A stretch of DNA of 64,000 nucleotides from Isoetes taiwanensis (GCA_021234155.1 JAJEKV010000101.1:1803332-1867331); one strand, 5' to 3'; positions 41,813-55,252 are shown, counted from the stretch's first letter. Numbers and translations: made by a program. Notes: generated from the sequence alone by a model not told the origin.

Positions 41813-43283
41813 TTTCAAAACAAAAAGAAATGCAACTGTACTACCTGGGATTATTTTATTTATTTGCTCTATCTAATTACAACTTTGTCAACAATACATC
41901 TGCAATTCAATCACCATTAAAATTGAAATTTTCTGGCAGCTGAAGAATGTTGCTCCTATTCAAATGAAAAATATATTCATTATCCTACGTTGACCTCTAT
42001 CTATGAGCACTTAGAAGAACACCGCCAATACATGACGTATCTTCAATAAGCTTAGTCCTACGGAGCTAATCTGATTCTTCCCTGAATAACCATCATCATC
42101 AACCCTAAAGGTCCTTTGTATGCTTTTGTCTTTTCAAATAAATCCATCATGGGTTTGATCAACGGTAGGGAAATATTTTTAATTTTCGTCTCTTAAAAAT
42201 TTTCCCTCTTTCTTTCGTTCTGATATTTTGTAGGCTTTGGAGTTTTAGAGGTCTGATCTTCAACGAGATTTTTGCTCATGGAATGTCATGAAAAAAGCCA
42301 TATTCATGTCGATGCCATTGAGTAGACATAGTATTGAGTCCTACGTCAGACTTGCACCTTCACGAAATGACTAATAAAATTTGAAGAATCTGGAGGTCAA
42401 CGGAGTCAGGTCGGAATTTAAAGGCAGGCCGACTTCAGCAACTCAAGGCCGAGTTTACAGAGCTCGGCTGACGAATTCAAGAGACAGGTGCCGGATTCTG
42501 GAGCGCAAGGGGTCGAACTACATAATAGAAGGGTCGGATGTTCAGTGGTTCTTTTTGTTTCTTTGTAGTTACAATCTGGTGACTGATTCCAAGCAAGCAG
42601 ACCACGAAAAATCCCTAGCTCTTATAGGCGGTTGCTCCATTGATCTAAGAACCACACCATCATGAAGATCAATCTGCTCAAATTGGCAACTGTCATCTTC
42701 CATTGCCTGCTTTTCGTCCTCAATTTCGAGCGCAACCCAATAGTTAGATTTTAAATTCCAACGAAGAATAGAATCATGGAGAAATCGAATTTACCACAAA
42801 GTTCCCTGTTGTTGCTGGGGTGAAATAAATCTCCCGTTATCGCCCTTGAATGAAACCAGAGAAACAAACTCAGCTCTTTCGAACTTCGGGTTCACTTTCT
42901 TTTTGATCGCCCGTCGGTTCTGCGTCGCCAGTACATGCCGTTCTTAGAGCGGATTATGAGAGTGTCGGGTTCCCCTCCACGAATGAATTCATGCACTGCT
43001 AGCCTTGTGATTCCTAATGTGTATGCCAAGGAAAAGTTGCCCTGCACTGTCAGATAATATGGAGCATTCTCATCTCGATCGCTTATTGCTGCAAATCACG
43101 GGATCTCTGACCACGCCACTGGCCTCATCCTCGCAGATTTCCTTCTGTCCCTCAACTATAGATTTACATTGCAACACATACTTGCCTATTTTTTTTTTAG
43201 CTAATCAGAGTGGGTACTTATCTAAATTAAATATAAATATGAAGAAGTTCCCAAGTTCAAGTCTACTTAGACTTCTATTTAAT
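41813..43283. other. Stretch without recognisable gene
   Basis: No family seen. The open frame at 42381-42665 has no recognisable content. Confidence 0.5.
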
Positions 43284-43799
43284 ATTAGTAACTTAGCTAG
43301 AATGATTGGACATTGGACTTGCATGGACCCATTAAATTTAATATAGACGGGACCTAATAAATATATAAAGTGGAGAAGGAGCCAATGAATGATGTTGGAC
43401 TGGGAGCGCCTTATTTATCAACCATAATCACGTTTACACTAGCATAAAATAAAAAAAACTCCCATGTGTTTTTTCTTTCGCTATAAAATAAAAAAAAACT
43501 CCCATGTGTTTTTTCTTTCCCTGGTTGAACCCAATAAGTAATATAAAGTGATTGAAGGAAGGAGTCATGTTAGTATTGTGTGTGAATACTTAATGCTCCT
43601 CGTCTTCTTGTATTTGGCATGCACTTCGCCCCCACCTTGTTCAACACAACAACAACAGCTAGGCCTGTTGAAAATATAACATGCAAGGAATAAAGTGACG
43701 CAGCAAGACAAAGAGAACGAGACAGAAAGTACACAAGGTAATTCCAAGTGAATGTATAATTCATGAAGAGTACATGCTCTTATATACAATAATGAAGGA
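43284..43799 (-). repeat. Repeat A, copy 2 (copia LTR-like)
   Basis: Second copy of 39443-39955, including the internal 39-base tandem unit. Left and right neighbours differ from copy 1, and there is no CACTA-like terminus here. Confidence 0.8.
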
Positions 43800-46700
43800 A
43801 TAGGCAAAGACCCTTTTAGCTCCATAAACTATCAATAGACATAGGCTAAGATTGTATGGATATATTCTGGTAAGGGACTCGCAAAGAACACAAAAATCGG
43901 CCCCGAGTGGGTATAAGGCGAAGACAAGATGATAAGGTCGGAATCAGGGTCTAAGGAGAAGGTAAGGTAATGACGAAGGATACGAAAAAGGGAACATTTC
44001 TAAGCAATTGCGCGGAAAGAAGGGCAACAACGTAACATAATTTAAGCTTAGCCAAATATGAGCAAGGATGAATGCTGGGCATGGGAACAAATGCAACAAG
44101 AAATAACCATAGGGTGCAAGGTGAGGTAAGGTTATGCTCAATGATATAGGGGAGATGAAGGGCGAGAGTGTCAAGGTTAGAGCGGAATTCTTGAGGTTGA
44201 CGACATGACAAAGTGTGGCTAGCGAGAACAAAGGACCCAAACAATGAAAAATCTGGACAAGGTTGCAATAAGAATGTAAAAAACATCAACGACAAGGATG
44301 GTGTCTATAGATCATGCCTGTAGTAAAAAATGCAATGGAGTGTCAAACACAACTACGTCATAACAGAAAAAAAAAGGAACCAAGGAGGATATGTCCAATA
44401 TCCATGGCACAAAAATGCAATGAAGTGCCAAATGCAAAAAATCAAATGCACATAGAGCAAGTATAAAAGATGTGAAATGATATATGATAACGGGGTAAGG
44501 CTACAACCTAAAACTGTAAAAAACAACAACAGGACCACAATGTAGACTTAAAATTGCATTAGAGGAAATTTGAGATCTCATTTCATCCCCATAAGAATCC
44601 TCCAATGGAATGGCTACCCTCTATTAACTGCAATTAATGCAGCACCAACAACTTCATTGTTATTGTTTTTCCCCCATAACTTTTGATCCACTTGTCAAAA
44701 TGTTGCGGCGTTTGTTGCATTAGATGCGGAATGAAAAGATCTTTCCAATGATATATGGTTATGATGTATTTCAATATGGTCATATGCGTTAACCTTAAAA
44801 AAATATGATTTTTTGCTTATTTCTTATACATTTATATCGTAAAAGATGTATGAATGGGTTATCACTAGATAGATCTTTTGAAGACGAACCCATTGCTACA
44901 AAAAGTTTTTGAATCGGAGTTCTGGATCAAAAGTTATAATGAAAAAATGATACTACAGAAGTTAGTTGCAACTGCATTAATTACAGGCTGCCACATAATA
45001 CTGGAATGAGATATACTGGAGCTCTTCTCTTATTGGACAATTTAAAAAGTTGACATGGCATTTTAAGCATCCCTTAATGGGACAAAATATGATCTCATTT
45101 TTCCTCTAATGGCCAAATAAAACATACTTGTAATAAAAATGTGCAATGCATTTGGAAAGCAATATGAAAATGTTAACTAAAAGAGAAAAGGTAGTTGTGG
45201 ATGATATGTCAGAAGGAAATTTGATAGTATGCCGAAACATATGAATAGATGCTCCAATATAAATAACACTTACCAGAACGGAATGAGGTTGAGGTAAAGG
45301 TGGAGCCATGGGAGTGCAAAGTCAAGAGGAATGTGAAGAAGAAAAGTGAGATTGAAGGCAAATCATATTCCCTAATGAGGAGGTTCACAAAGTGTGAGGA
45401 ATGTGCGTGAACAAGAATGGGAGAGCGAAGGTGGAGATTAAGAGTAAACAAGGTGGGGTCAAGCTAGCAGAATAGAAGCGGGCAATAATGCAGCTAATTA
45501 ATGACAGTTTGGAAAAATGGAAAGCAGGTCCTGAAAGTGGAATTCGCTCTCAAGATCCAAGTGAGGCCCCTGATGATATGCTAAGAGGGTAGAGCAAACA
45601 ACTGTCAAATATCAAGCTCACTTTCATACGAAAAATATGTATAGTATAAAGTTCAAGCAAGTACCTAAAGCTCAAATGATGCATTTAAGCTCAAATGATG
45701 CGTTTAAACTCAAATGATGTATGATGAGTATGCACACCAAGATGTAAACGCATAAAAGATAAATTCAATAACAAACCTAGGTGCAATAATGGACAACTCG
45801 AGACATGTATCCCTGAAAATTTGGCCCAAATACAAAAAATAAAGCCATGACTACCAACCTCAAGAAAATATGTAAAAGAAGCATGCAATCCAAAAATGAA
45901 CCTAGATCACCTGATATGTAATGACAAAATCAAGGTGATAAATGAAGTGATCCAAGAAATAACTATTGCAAAATAGCATCCCAATGCTAGTTGAAAAATA
46001 GAATGAGCAAAAAACAGATTGTGTGGAATGTAACCTTAGACAATGTATCTTGTAAAGGCAACTGTAAAATATATCTACAATATTTTTCAAAGAACCCTTG
46101 AATACATGGAAGTAAATAGGTTTGAGACCCTGTTAACCAAGAAAGCTCCAAACTATATGAAACCCACTTTAGAAACATAGGACATATATCCCTACATAGT
46201 CTAGAATAGTGAATTCAAAACTTCAAGATAAATAACCAATATCAATAGAATAAAAAATGTTCGAAAAATTAGAAAGATACACATATGCATCTATCAAGAC
46301 AAAATTGAATAAGCCAACCAAAAGGACTCGGTGAAAGAAAAGGTTCAAATGAACATTTACAAATGAATAAGTGTTAGTTAAGGAAATGATAGCTGGTTAT
46401 AAGTAGATATATGGCATGTTGACAAACTAATGGTTAAGATAAGGAGTGGTAATGTATTGTTAGTGATGCATAGAGATAAAGGCGGCTGCATGGCGAAAAT
46501 GAACCCCTGGAAAGCAAGTCGTTCTAGATACAAGTGCATTGAAGAATACAGTGGCAAAACTACAATGATGGAGTTTGAGGTTGCGAAGGTTCCATCCCTA
46601 AGTTAATGGCAATAGACCAAAAGTCGTATTTAATTAAAGTGGGACTCATTCCATTCCCACTTTTTTCGGAACCCTGTTATTTTACACAAAAAGGAGCACC

Positions 46701-46976
46701 CCAACCCGAAAACTGTCCTTAATTCAATTTTTTTCTCACATCGCATCCAAGCTTTCTCCCAGCTTTTCTGATATCGAAGTCGAGTCCCCTCGCTTTGGGG
46801 CTTATTTGTCATTCAAAATAAGAGTTTTTCGCGTGAGGGTGAATTCCTTTACCAAGACATTTTGGTTCTATTTTCTTAGGTGGGTAGACAAGAGATTACA
46901 AATTCCAACAAAAATTAAGCAAATTGTTTACTTAATCACCAAAAAATACTAGTTTTGAGATACCTTATATTTACAA
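43800..46976. other. AT-rich stretch without recognisable gene
   Basis: Only short hydrophobic minus-strand frames, which look like composition effects. A 19-base unit (AAGCTCAAATGATGCATTT) is repeated three times at 45668-45724. Confidence 0.55.
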
Positions 46977-47312
46977 ATGGGCTCATTACAATATATATTA
47001 CAAGGTGAAGAGACCATAGTGGTCGATATCACAATGATTACACCCTCTTCACACATGAACCACCTAGTGCAAATGGTGCGTGGAGCTCATTCCAAGTCAC
47101 GGAGCAACTTACGCATCGATAGAACTTTGTATGAGGAGTTCCTTCATAGGCCACGCGTTTGTGTATGTCCAACTGATGTCACCACCCTCTTCTCGCATCT
47201 TTCTTCAATGAACTGGTCTTTTCATTGCTCACAAGCATGTACTATCCGGGTCGATAAGGACCGCAAAAAGACAAAATCAGTTAGTCAAGTGATGCTACGC
47301 ATTAAAAAATAA
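46977..47312 (+). CDS. Hypothetical ORF, 111 codons (doubtful)
   Basis: Open from ATG to TAA with mixed composition (C-V-C-P-T-D-V-T-T, basic end K-D-R-K-K-T-K). No family recognised and no promoter evidence. It may be chance or a fragment. Confidence 0.15.
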   Translation: MGSLQYILQGEETIVVDITMITPSSHMNHLVQMVRGAHSKSRSNLRIDRTLYEEFLHRPRVCVCPTDVTTLFSHLSSMNWSFHCSQACTIRVDKDRKKTKSVSQVMLRIKK

Positions 47313-47359
47313 CATAAAACACAGCTCTTAGGGCCATTTTGGAAAATATATAAACATTT

Positions 47360-47830
47360 TCTCGACTCGAATGAGAAAGGCAGCCAAAGCAAAAACGCAG
47401 TGTTTTAGGAGTCGGTTTTCTCACTCATGAAGCCTGAAAGGCGTTTCAAAGCTGAAAACGCAGTTTTAGGGGTCAAGGCCTTCGCGAGTCGAAAAAGGCG
47501 TACCAAAGCAAAAACGCAGTTTTTTGGGTCAAGGCCTTTCTCCACTCGCGAGTTGGGAAAGGCGTACCAAAGTTTAAAAACGCAGTTTTAGTCGGAAGGT
47601 TCTTTCTCGACTGAAGCCTGAAAGGCACCAAAGCAAAAAACGCAGTTTTAGGGGGTCGGCCTTTCGACTCACGCGAGCCTGAAAAGGCAGCCAAAGCTTA
47701 AAACACGTGTTTTAGGTCGAAGGCCTTCAACTCGAAAGCCTGAAAGAAAGGCAAACCAAAGTTTAAAAACGCAGGTTTTGGGAAGGGCTTTCTCGACTTG
47801 CGAAGTCGAGAAAGGCAGCTCAAAGGCTAG
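47360..47830. repeat. Degenerate hairpin minisatellite, about 60-bp unit, 7-8 copies
   Basis: Each unit holds AAAACGCAGTTTTAGG and an arm pair of the type CTTTCTCGACT ... AGTCGAGAAAG. The last unit keeps a perfect 11-bp stem with a 5-base loop (CTTTCTCGACT-TGCGA-AGTCGAGAAAG, about 47788-47814). Other units carry degraded arms. Confidence 0.8.
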
Positions 47831-48020
47831 AGATTAATTAGCACACCTTAATTAGCACACATTAGTACTTTATACTACCACAATTAGCACACAATTAGTA
47901 CTTTATACTACCACAATTAGTATTAGCACACATTAGCATTTTTATACATTAGTACACATTAGTATTAGCACACATTAGCATTTTATACTAGCACACATTA
48001 GTATTAGCACACACTATACT
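47831..48020. repeat. AT-rich minisatellite, TTAGCACACATTAGTA type
   Basis: Irregular repeats of ATTAGCACACATTAGTATT and TTTATACTACCACA, directly after the hairpin array. Confidence 0.85.
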
Positions 48021-48056
48021 ATACTATGTATTTTTTAATAAACACAATATTTTATG

Positions 48057-48140
48057 TATTTTCTATGAAAAATTACCCTCCCCATAAATTTCCTATGTAT
48101 TTTCTATGAAAAATAGACCCTCCCCATGTATTTATATAAT
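48057..48140 (+). repeat. Tandem pair of about 42 bp
   Basis: TATGTATTTTCTATGAAAAA followed by TTACCCTCCCCAT-like sequence occurs twice in succession. Confidence 0.8.
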
Positions 48141-49880
48141 GGACATCATATACACCTATAATGCACATTATAACAACTGAAAAATAATTTACCCTACTTA
48201 CCCTTACAACTAATAATAATGCGACTTATTAAACAACTCACTAATAATAACAACTCACTCTACGTGAGTTATTAAAAGACTTATTTAATTGTTTCTTATA
48301 CCCCTCGCTTTTTTTTCCCCCCAATATTTGAATTTTAAAATTTGGTACACACCTTTGTGCCGCAGATTCTCATTGTACCACTTGGAAAGGAGAAACCACT
48401 CGCTTCCTAAGCAGATCTAGAACCACGAATCCGTCGAAGGGAAGAAAGGGAATGCAGAGCTTCTTAAAGGCTATGGTGGTGGAGCTTTTTAGAAGGTTTC
48501 TTGCCAATCTAAATCAAAGAATGCACTGAGATCAAATCGGTGACTCCCCCTGTTTCTTCATCTCCCAAGACCTAGAACGAGCCAGATCTCCTCCTCTTCC
48601 ACTTTCATACCCTTCCTCTCCGGTTTATTCTTCTCCAGCTCCGGTTGAAACGGCCAGATCCCCACCAGCCACAAATACCGCCTACTCATCACCAAGGCCA
48701 AAAAAGGCCTATTGAATCGGGCTTGAATGGAGACGCTTTGAATCACCGCCACCTGAGTGCCATGCAACAAAGGAAAAGGGCCATTCTTCTCCATCTCCAC
48801 CGGTTATTCCAAAGCCACAGAAGAAAGCTTGTGGCCATATTTGAATCGGGTAAAAGCAGTGGCTCTTAGGCAAGAGATCTTAGGCACGTAATCCGGCCTA
48901 AGGATCTAAGGATCCGCCGGTCTGGGAAAGGATCGGAAAGAAGCTTGGCAGCTCTAAAAAGAAGCTTGGAAGCTCGGGAAGGATCGAAAGGCCTGGTAGC
49001 TTGGCAGCTCTAAAAGGAGCGTGTTGAAACGGCAAAGAAGTGCGTGAAACCGGCAAAGAAGTGCTCGTATCTCCTCAAGTCAGAGGAATTAATAAGCATC
49101 AATGATAATCGACCGGTTGAAGCCGCCCCGCATGAATTAGTGGTCACCGAAAGCAAGTTCGTGGAGGAGAAATCAGAGTATAGATGGTCGGACGAATCTA
49201 CGCCGCTTCCAAGAGGATAGTACTAAGCAAAAGAACCAACAAGTTTTTAAACCGAAAACGCATATGGGAGATCCTCTTTTCGCTTTTTTTAGAGTACCGG
49301 ATCGGCAAAGACTGCAGCACGATTGCCGATAGAATCAAGGGCAAGCGATGATTCATGCATGGATTTGTGAAGGTTTTGTGCACAGGATCATGCCATGGAG
49401 GCTTCTGGTGGGCGCTCCAACGCCCAAGCCTCGCCATAGCCGGAAAAGTACTAGTTTCCACCATGTTTTTTCTCACAAGGTTGAATCTAGGGCACAAACT
49501 GAACCGGGTCTTCTTCCCACGGCCATAGAGAGAGCTTGGTTTTGGGATTGGCCGAGGAGGCGGAGCTCTCGCCAAGTATTCTCAAGACTGCACTTAGAAA
49601 TTTGTGTAGGTTTTGGATAGGCTTTTGTATCACGTGGATATAGTCCTCCTGAAAAGCATAGAGCCGAGTAATCCGCATATAACGCAAAGGGGCAAATAGA
49701 GTGGAGCCCCTGACCAATTCCCGGGTTGCATAGGTCTTCGTGAAAGACTCTTCAATTCTCGACTCAAAAGTCGAATACATATTTTTTTATTAAATCAATT
49801 AAATTGTTTTATATTTAATTAAATTAATTATTAATTATATTTTAATATTATTATTTTTAATCTCAAGGGATATATTCCCT
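48141..49880. other. Stretch without recognisable gene
   Basis: Several mixed open frames (48558-48800 minus, 49198-49575 minus, 49348-49620 plus) show no known domain. Confidence 0.5.
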
Positions 49881-49894
49881 TTAGTTATTTTGGT

Positions 49895-50165
49895 TTTCCC
49901 TCTCCCTTCCCCCTTCATCTCTTCCCCCAACTCTTCCCACTTGCCCCTCTTCTCACCCCCTTCCGAACTCACCTCGCCTTGCCCCTCTTCTCACCCCCTT
50001 CCCGAACTCACCTCCCCTTGCCCCTCTTCTCCTCCCCTTTCCGAACTCACCTCCCCCTTGCCCCTTTTCAAACTTCCTCCTCCCCTTCTTCTAACTTATC
50101 CCCTTCTATTACTTCTCTCAACTTTTTCCCCAACTTCTCCCCTTCCCCTTCCCTCCCCTTATCTA
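49895..50165 (+). repeat. Pyrimidine-rich minisatellite
   Basis: A unit of about 37 bases (CTTGCCCCTCTTCTC then ACCCCCTTCCGAACTCACCT) is repeated about four times from 49937. The Pro/Ser/Leu-rich frame over it is an artefact. Confidence 0.85.
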
Positions 50166-50697
50166 ACAACGATTCAATGTAAAAAAAATTGTCCCATTTT
50201 CAGTCTGAGTCCCAAAATTCGAGATTTGTCCCACTTTAATTAAATACGACTTCCAAGGGAAGTGTTAGTGGAAACATTGAATAAAGCCAACCAAATGAAA
50301 ATAACATATCGCCTCGAGCTAATTTTCTAACTAGAAAATGAAAAAATATAAGACCTCCAAGAAAAGATAGATGAGTCTATATAAGAAGAATAGAGTGCTC
50401 TGGTCACAATACAAGTCCCAAAATAAAAAATGCCATTGATCTAGCAACAACATTTTATCTCCTATGTGCACAATGATGGTCCACCATAATAATGCACAAA
50501 AAAATCATACAAATCAATTTTTGAAGCACGACAATATGTGCCATGCAACAAGGAAGGAAATATCCAAGAAAATACAACAATTTAACTCCAAAAAATGAAA
50601 AGTAAATAACAGTATTCGGGGGATTAAGCGGAGATAGATCAAGTTTAAGGTCGAGGTTGAGGTCAAAGGCATAGCCAAAATGGATAAAGAGGGCAAG

Positions 50698-50898
50698 CAC
50701 AAATGACTGGGTGAGAAACAACAACTCATTGAATTGGCAGTGGTCAAGCTTGTTCTAATATGAGAGGATCAAAAATATAAGTTGGCAAGAGGAGCCCAGT
50801 TAAAGCTATCTAGTATGAGAGGATAAAAACATAAGTGGACGAAATGAGGCCCGCGAAAGCGAATTCTGTACGATGACTAGAAAATAAGAAGCATATAT
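50698..50898 (+). repeat. Locus repeat, unit 1 (split by copia insertion)
   Basis: 200 bases match 55800-55998 at about 95% by eye. Unit 1 stops at AGCATATAT, exactly where the copia element begins. Its expected continuation TAGCGGGAATATT appears after the element's other end at 55775. Confidence 0.9.
50894..50898. repeat. Left 5-bp target duplication of copia element
   Basis: TATAT, matching 55770-55774. Confidence 0.8.
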
Positions 50899-50987
50899 TG
50901 TTAGAATCAGAGCTTGGGGTTTGAACCCAAGTATGCCAAGTCTCTGTCTCCTTCAAACCCACCCGCTCCTAGAACTGCATACACACA
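50899..50987 (-). repeat. 3' LTR remnant of copia element, 89 bp
   Basis: Matches 55266-55354 with a few differences (TGTTAGAATCAGAGCTTGGG start on plus). The adjoining sequence is RNase H coding, so the rest of the LTR was lost. Confidence 0.85.
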
Positions 50988-51290
50988 CCACAAATATGGA
51001 CAATGGTAAGGCTTTTGTAAGTATATCTGCTCGTTGATCTTGTGAACTAACATAAGTTAAATGCACCTGATCCTTCTTTACCATATCCCTGATAAAATGA
51101 ACCTCCATATCAATATGTTTTGATCTTTCATGCAGAATTGGGTTTTTTGTCATAGCAATACAACTAGTATTATCACAATAAATGATTGTTGGTCCTCTTT
51201 GAGCAAATCCAAATTCTGCCATAAGCCTTCTTTCCCAAATAAGTTCCTTAGTCAATGTGGCTGCCGAAGTTGTACTCACCAAAGACTAGA
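50988..51290 (-). pseudogene. Copia RNase H fragment
   Basis: Minus strand: A-A-T-L-T-K-E-L-I-W, Y-C-D-N-T-S, K-H-I-D-M-E-V-H-F-I-R-D and R-A-D-I-L-T-K-A-L-P, the standard end of copia pol. The frame then runs into LTR remnant sequence. Confidence 0.85.
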
Positions 51291-51829
51291 TAAAGCAATG
51301 CCGCTTTGCTTCTTGCACTTCCAAGCAACCGGGCTCCACCTAATAAAATAACATACCCCGAAGTTGATTTTCGCTTATCTAAATCTCCTCCCAATCAAAG
51401 ATCACAATAAGCCCGCAATTGCAAGTTGGTTCCATTAAATACTATACCAAAATGCATTGTACCTTTCAAGTATTTGAGAATCCTTTTTGTCGCATTCCAA
51501 TTGTCCTTTACCAGCCTTGTCATTGTACCTCATCGAGAATATTAACTCGCAAACGAATGTCGCCTAGTACAATTGGCTACATAGGGACAAACAACCAATC
51601 AAACTTCAGAAGGTATTTTCTCCATTTGTTTGCTTTCTCGCTTTTACCTTTGGGCTCATATCTGCAGAAATTTCGTGACCCTAACCATAGGAGTATATGC
51701 CATATTGCAATCTTCCATATGAAATTTCTTCAACATGTTTTGAATATGCCCTTGTTGACTCAAAGCTAATATCTTGTGATTTCCCCCCCTAAACATCTAT
51801 CCCCGTAAACCTCTTTTAATTCTCCAAGA

Positions 51830-52404
51830 TCACTCATTTGGAATCGCTTTCTTTAAGATATCTTTGCAATGATTTAGTACTTGAGTTCCCTTTGATATCA
51901 TAATATTGTCATCAACATATAAAGCAATAATGCACCGTGCATCTCCCATTTTGAACCTATAAATATTACCATCATAATTGAGCTTCTCAAAACCTTGTTC
52001 TACAAGATATCCATCCATACATTTATACCATTCCCTAGAGACTGTTTAAGACCATAGACCGCTTCTATTCAACTTCCAAATTTTTCCTTTGTCCTCTTTC
52101 AAACCCAAAAGTGTGTCTTAAATAAATTTCCTCCTCTAATTTAGCATTCAAGAATGTTTGTACTTACATCCATATGATGGATTTCAAGGTCACAAGCATT
52201 AGCAATAGCTAATAACATTCTCAAACTATTTATCTTTACCAATGGTGAGAATGTTTCATCAAAATCTTCTCCTTTTTTCTCAGTGTAAAGCCCCCGTCGC
52301 AACAAGTCCGGCTTTGAATTTCTTAGTATTTTGTCTACTCCTGGTTTTATTCTATAGATCCACTTACTTCCAACTATATTCTTATCGTAAGGAATATCTA
52401 CCAT
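51830..52404 (-). pseudogene. Copia reverse transcriptase fragments
   Basis: Minus strand: 52404-52141 has G-S-K-W-I-Y-R-I-K, F-S-P-L-V-K and H-H-M-D-V. 52018-51830 has the intact catalytic Y-V-D-D (51919-51908). Frameshifts separate the parts, and the thumb before RNase H (51290-51830) is decayed. Confidence 0.85.
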
Positions 52405-52419
52405 TTGTATAAGTGTTTG

Positions 52420-54250
52420 TTCTTTTGAATGCTCTCATTTCTTCTTCCATAGCACATTTCCGAGCTTCTTTCCATTCATATCTTGAACTGCCTCCATATA
52501 ATTTTGTGGAATCTTATCCTTTTCAAGTATCAAAATGTCAAATACAATATTAATTTCTCCTACCGAGATTTAAGTCTTTTACTTTTCCCAAGTTCGGTTC
52601 TACCATGAGACTCTAAATTATGTTTGGCTTCTTCGCCAACATTTGAGCTTCTGCTCGTCTGGTTTTTCTTTTTGGTCTATCGGTTTTATCACCCTCTCCT
52701 CTTTGGTGTTCAATCTCTTGCTCAAGACTTGATTCCACTTCCGGCTCAACAACATTACTTGAATCATTTCACTCATTATCGAGTCACTCAAATCTACCCC
52801 GCTTCAATCCTTGAGTTTTCTCCTCTTCACTTATTGAGTGATTTGCTTCTTCAATACTATCTTTCCTTTCACTTTCACATGGATCTTCAAGATTTATCTT
52901 GGGAATTTTCCTATAAAATTCATTTTCATTGAAGACCACATCTCTACTCACTATAATTTTTCTTCTAGCAGATCATATAATCCTAATGCTTTCGAAGTTA
53001 GAATCATACCCTACTAGATAAGATATGTATGCTCTATCATCCAACTTTTCCTTAGTTCTTCAAAGATGTACAAAACATAAACACCCATATGCTTTTAATC
53101 TATCATAAGAAGGTGACTTACCGCACCAAAGCATTTCGAATTGCACCTTTAATACTTGATGAAGGTAACAAGTTTTGAATGTAGACACCGCCTTCACAAA
53201 CTTTCATCCCATAAATAATTTGGTAAGCCGTAGTACTTCAACATGGACCTCACAAAGATCAAGCAATGTTCTATTTTTCCTTTCTCGCAACTCCATTTTG
53301 TTGTGGTGAGTATCCGCATGTCAATTGCCTCCTGATTCCCCTCTTTGCACAAAAAGCTTTAAATTCATCGAGATATATTCACCTCCTCCTCAATGTCGAC
53401 CTTATGCACTTTATCTTCCTTCCAGTTTCTAGCTCGTTTTCAAAGAAGAAATAACTTCAAAGCATCACAAGCTTGGTCTTTTGTTTTCAAAATATAACAC
53501 TTGGTTTTTCTCGCTGAAATCATCAATAAAAGCTCATGAAATATCTATGCCCACTCAAACTAGTAACATTTATAGGACCACATAAATCATGTGCACCAAA
53601 TCCAAAATGCCCTTTGCTCTTTGTGTGACCTTTTAAATGGCAATCTTGATTGCTTTCTAAGTTGACAGCCCCCACATAAGAACTTTTCATTTTGTACCTT
53701 GGCGTGTATTAATCCCTTTTCTCCAATTCTTTTAATTGTTGCAAAGATTTACATGACATAACTGTTATGCCATATTTTCACATCCAATATTCCACAAGGT
53801 TAATTTCATGAAGATGCTCCATATCCAATCCAAAGAGATTACCAACTCTTTTGCCAATAAACTTTAATTCACCATTAAGAAATACTTTACAACGGATCTG
53901 TTCAAACAAGACTTTTATATCCCAAATCCACAAGCCGGGCATACGGATATGAGATTTCTAACAAGATCAAGCACACACAAAATATCTCTCAATTTTACAG
54001 CTTTGCCATTTAAGTCAAACAACTCTAAAACTCCTATCTTCTATTTTCTTCAAAACCCCCATCACCAAGTTGCACATGTCCTTCCTTCTTTTCCCAATCC
54101 TTAAGCATATGCAAGTCACACATCACACTTTTTTCTCGCTCCCCAATCTATAACAACAAATTGGTTGTTGCTTTTCCTTGAAACTCAAACATTACAAGCT
54201 AAATTCTTCCTTACCTCCAAGGTATCATTCTCAAGTTCACCTTCACTACT
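52420..54250 (-). pseudogene. Copia integrase region, heavily broken
   Basis: Minus strand fragments include H-D-L-C-G-P-I near 53605-53565, the start of the copia integrase core. Other short stretches are consistent with the integrase C-terminus and the link to RT. No frame exceeds about 100 codons. Confidence 0.65.
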
Positions 54251-54364
54251 ATCTTGCTTTTCTACCACATTAATACTTGAGCCTCCTTTGAATTTTCCCC
54301 TGCCTCTGCCACCTCTATAAGTTTCAGAGAATCCCCCTCGACCTCTTCCCTTTTTAGGACTTGG

Positions 54365-55229
54365 GCAATCAAAAGCAAAATGCCCTTTGCCTTCACAATT
54401 GAAACATCTAAATTCCTTCTCACTATTGTTTGGGCATTCACTCTTTAGGTGACCAAATTGATTGCATGCATAACAAGGTCCTACTTTCCTTCTTACAAAA
54501 CCACCTCTTTAGTCTTACCTCATATATAAGACCTCTCGAGGATTGATCGCCTTCCTCCCGTGTAATAGTAGACTGTTCAAACTCTGTGCGTATCATTCTG
54601 ATAGCATGCTCCTTGGAAGTGGCTACATTTCTGAGTAAAGTTGCCAAGTGACTATTATGAGATATTGCTCTTGCCAAAGCAAGTATTTGATATTGTTCAT
54701 TCAAGATATTTCCAGCTCCCTCAAGATCTGCAATAATGGAATCAAATCTCTCCAAAAAGTCAGTCAGGTTATCCTTCTCAAACAATTTCATCTTCCTTAA
54801 CTGTTTTTCTAGCACATCTATTTGTGAAGAACTTTTTTGTTCATAGTGCTTTATTAAATAATCCCACATTTCCTTAGGCTTCATGCCTCGAAGCTTCAGT
54901 TTTAAAGCAGTGCCTACCTTACACATGATTATGGCCTGGGCCTCCATAATCTTAGCTTCATCTTCTGTTCCAGAACTCAGAGAAGTTGCCCTTGCAGTAG
55001 ACACACCTTCACCTGAAGTTCCCCCTGCACCAGATTGAGCATTACCACTACTAGCAGCAGTTGAATTACCCCGAGCTAGTTGCACCGCCATCGGACTACC
55101 ATCAAACAAATACCACAACTTTTCAAACTCCAGCACACCTCTAATACCCACCTTCCAGATTTGAAATCCTCCATCTCCTTTAAAGACTTCAATAGAGTTC
55201 AATAGATTTGCCCCGAATCTGGTTGTCAT
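54365..55229 (-). pseudogene. Copia gag (UBN2-type) with two CCHC knuckles, frameshifted
   Basis: Minus strand, ATG 55229 (M-T-T-R-F-G), which is better than the TTG further up. It has F-K-G-D-G-G-F-Q-I-W, then M-W-D-Y-L and the helical K-M-x-E-x-D-N-L-T-D-F-L-E-R-F-D region typical of copia gag. After a frameshift near 54520 come two zinc knuckles, C-x2-C-x4-H-x4-C at 54475-54434 and 54406-54365, and then R-G-R-G basic runs. It packages element RNA. Confidence 0.85.
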
Positions 55230-55252
55230 TATCACAGGGCAGGAACTAGTTA

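Noticed and set aside
43800-46620. Several 60-110 codon hydrophobic minus-strand frames
   Set aside because: AT-rich composition gives Leu/Phe/Ser-rich translations; no motif, start context or continuity.
47360-48020. CRISPR-like array
   Set aside because: Units are degenerate, contiguous without unique spacers, and the genome is a plant's.
49890-50243. Pro/Ser/Leu-rich secreted protein
   Set aside because: Produced by the pyrimidine-rich minisatellite; it repeats with the DNA unit.
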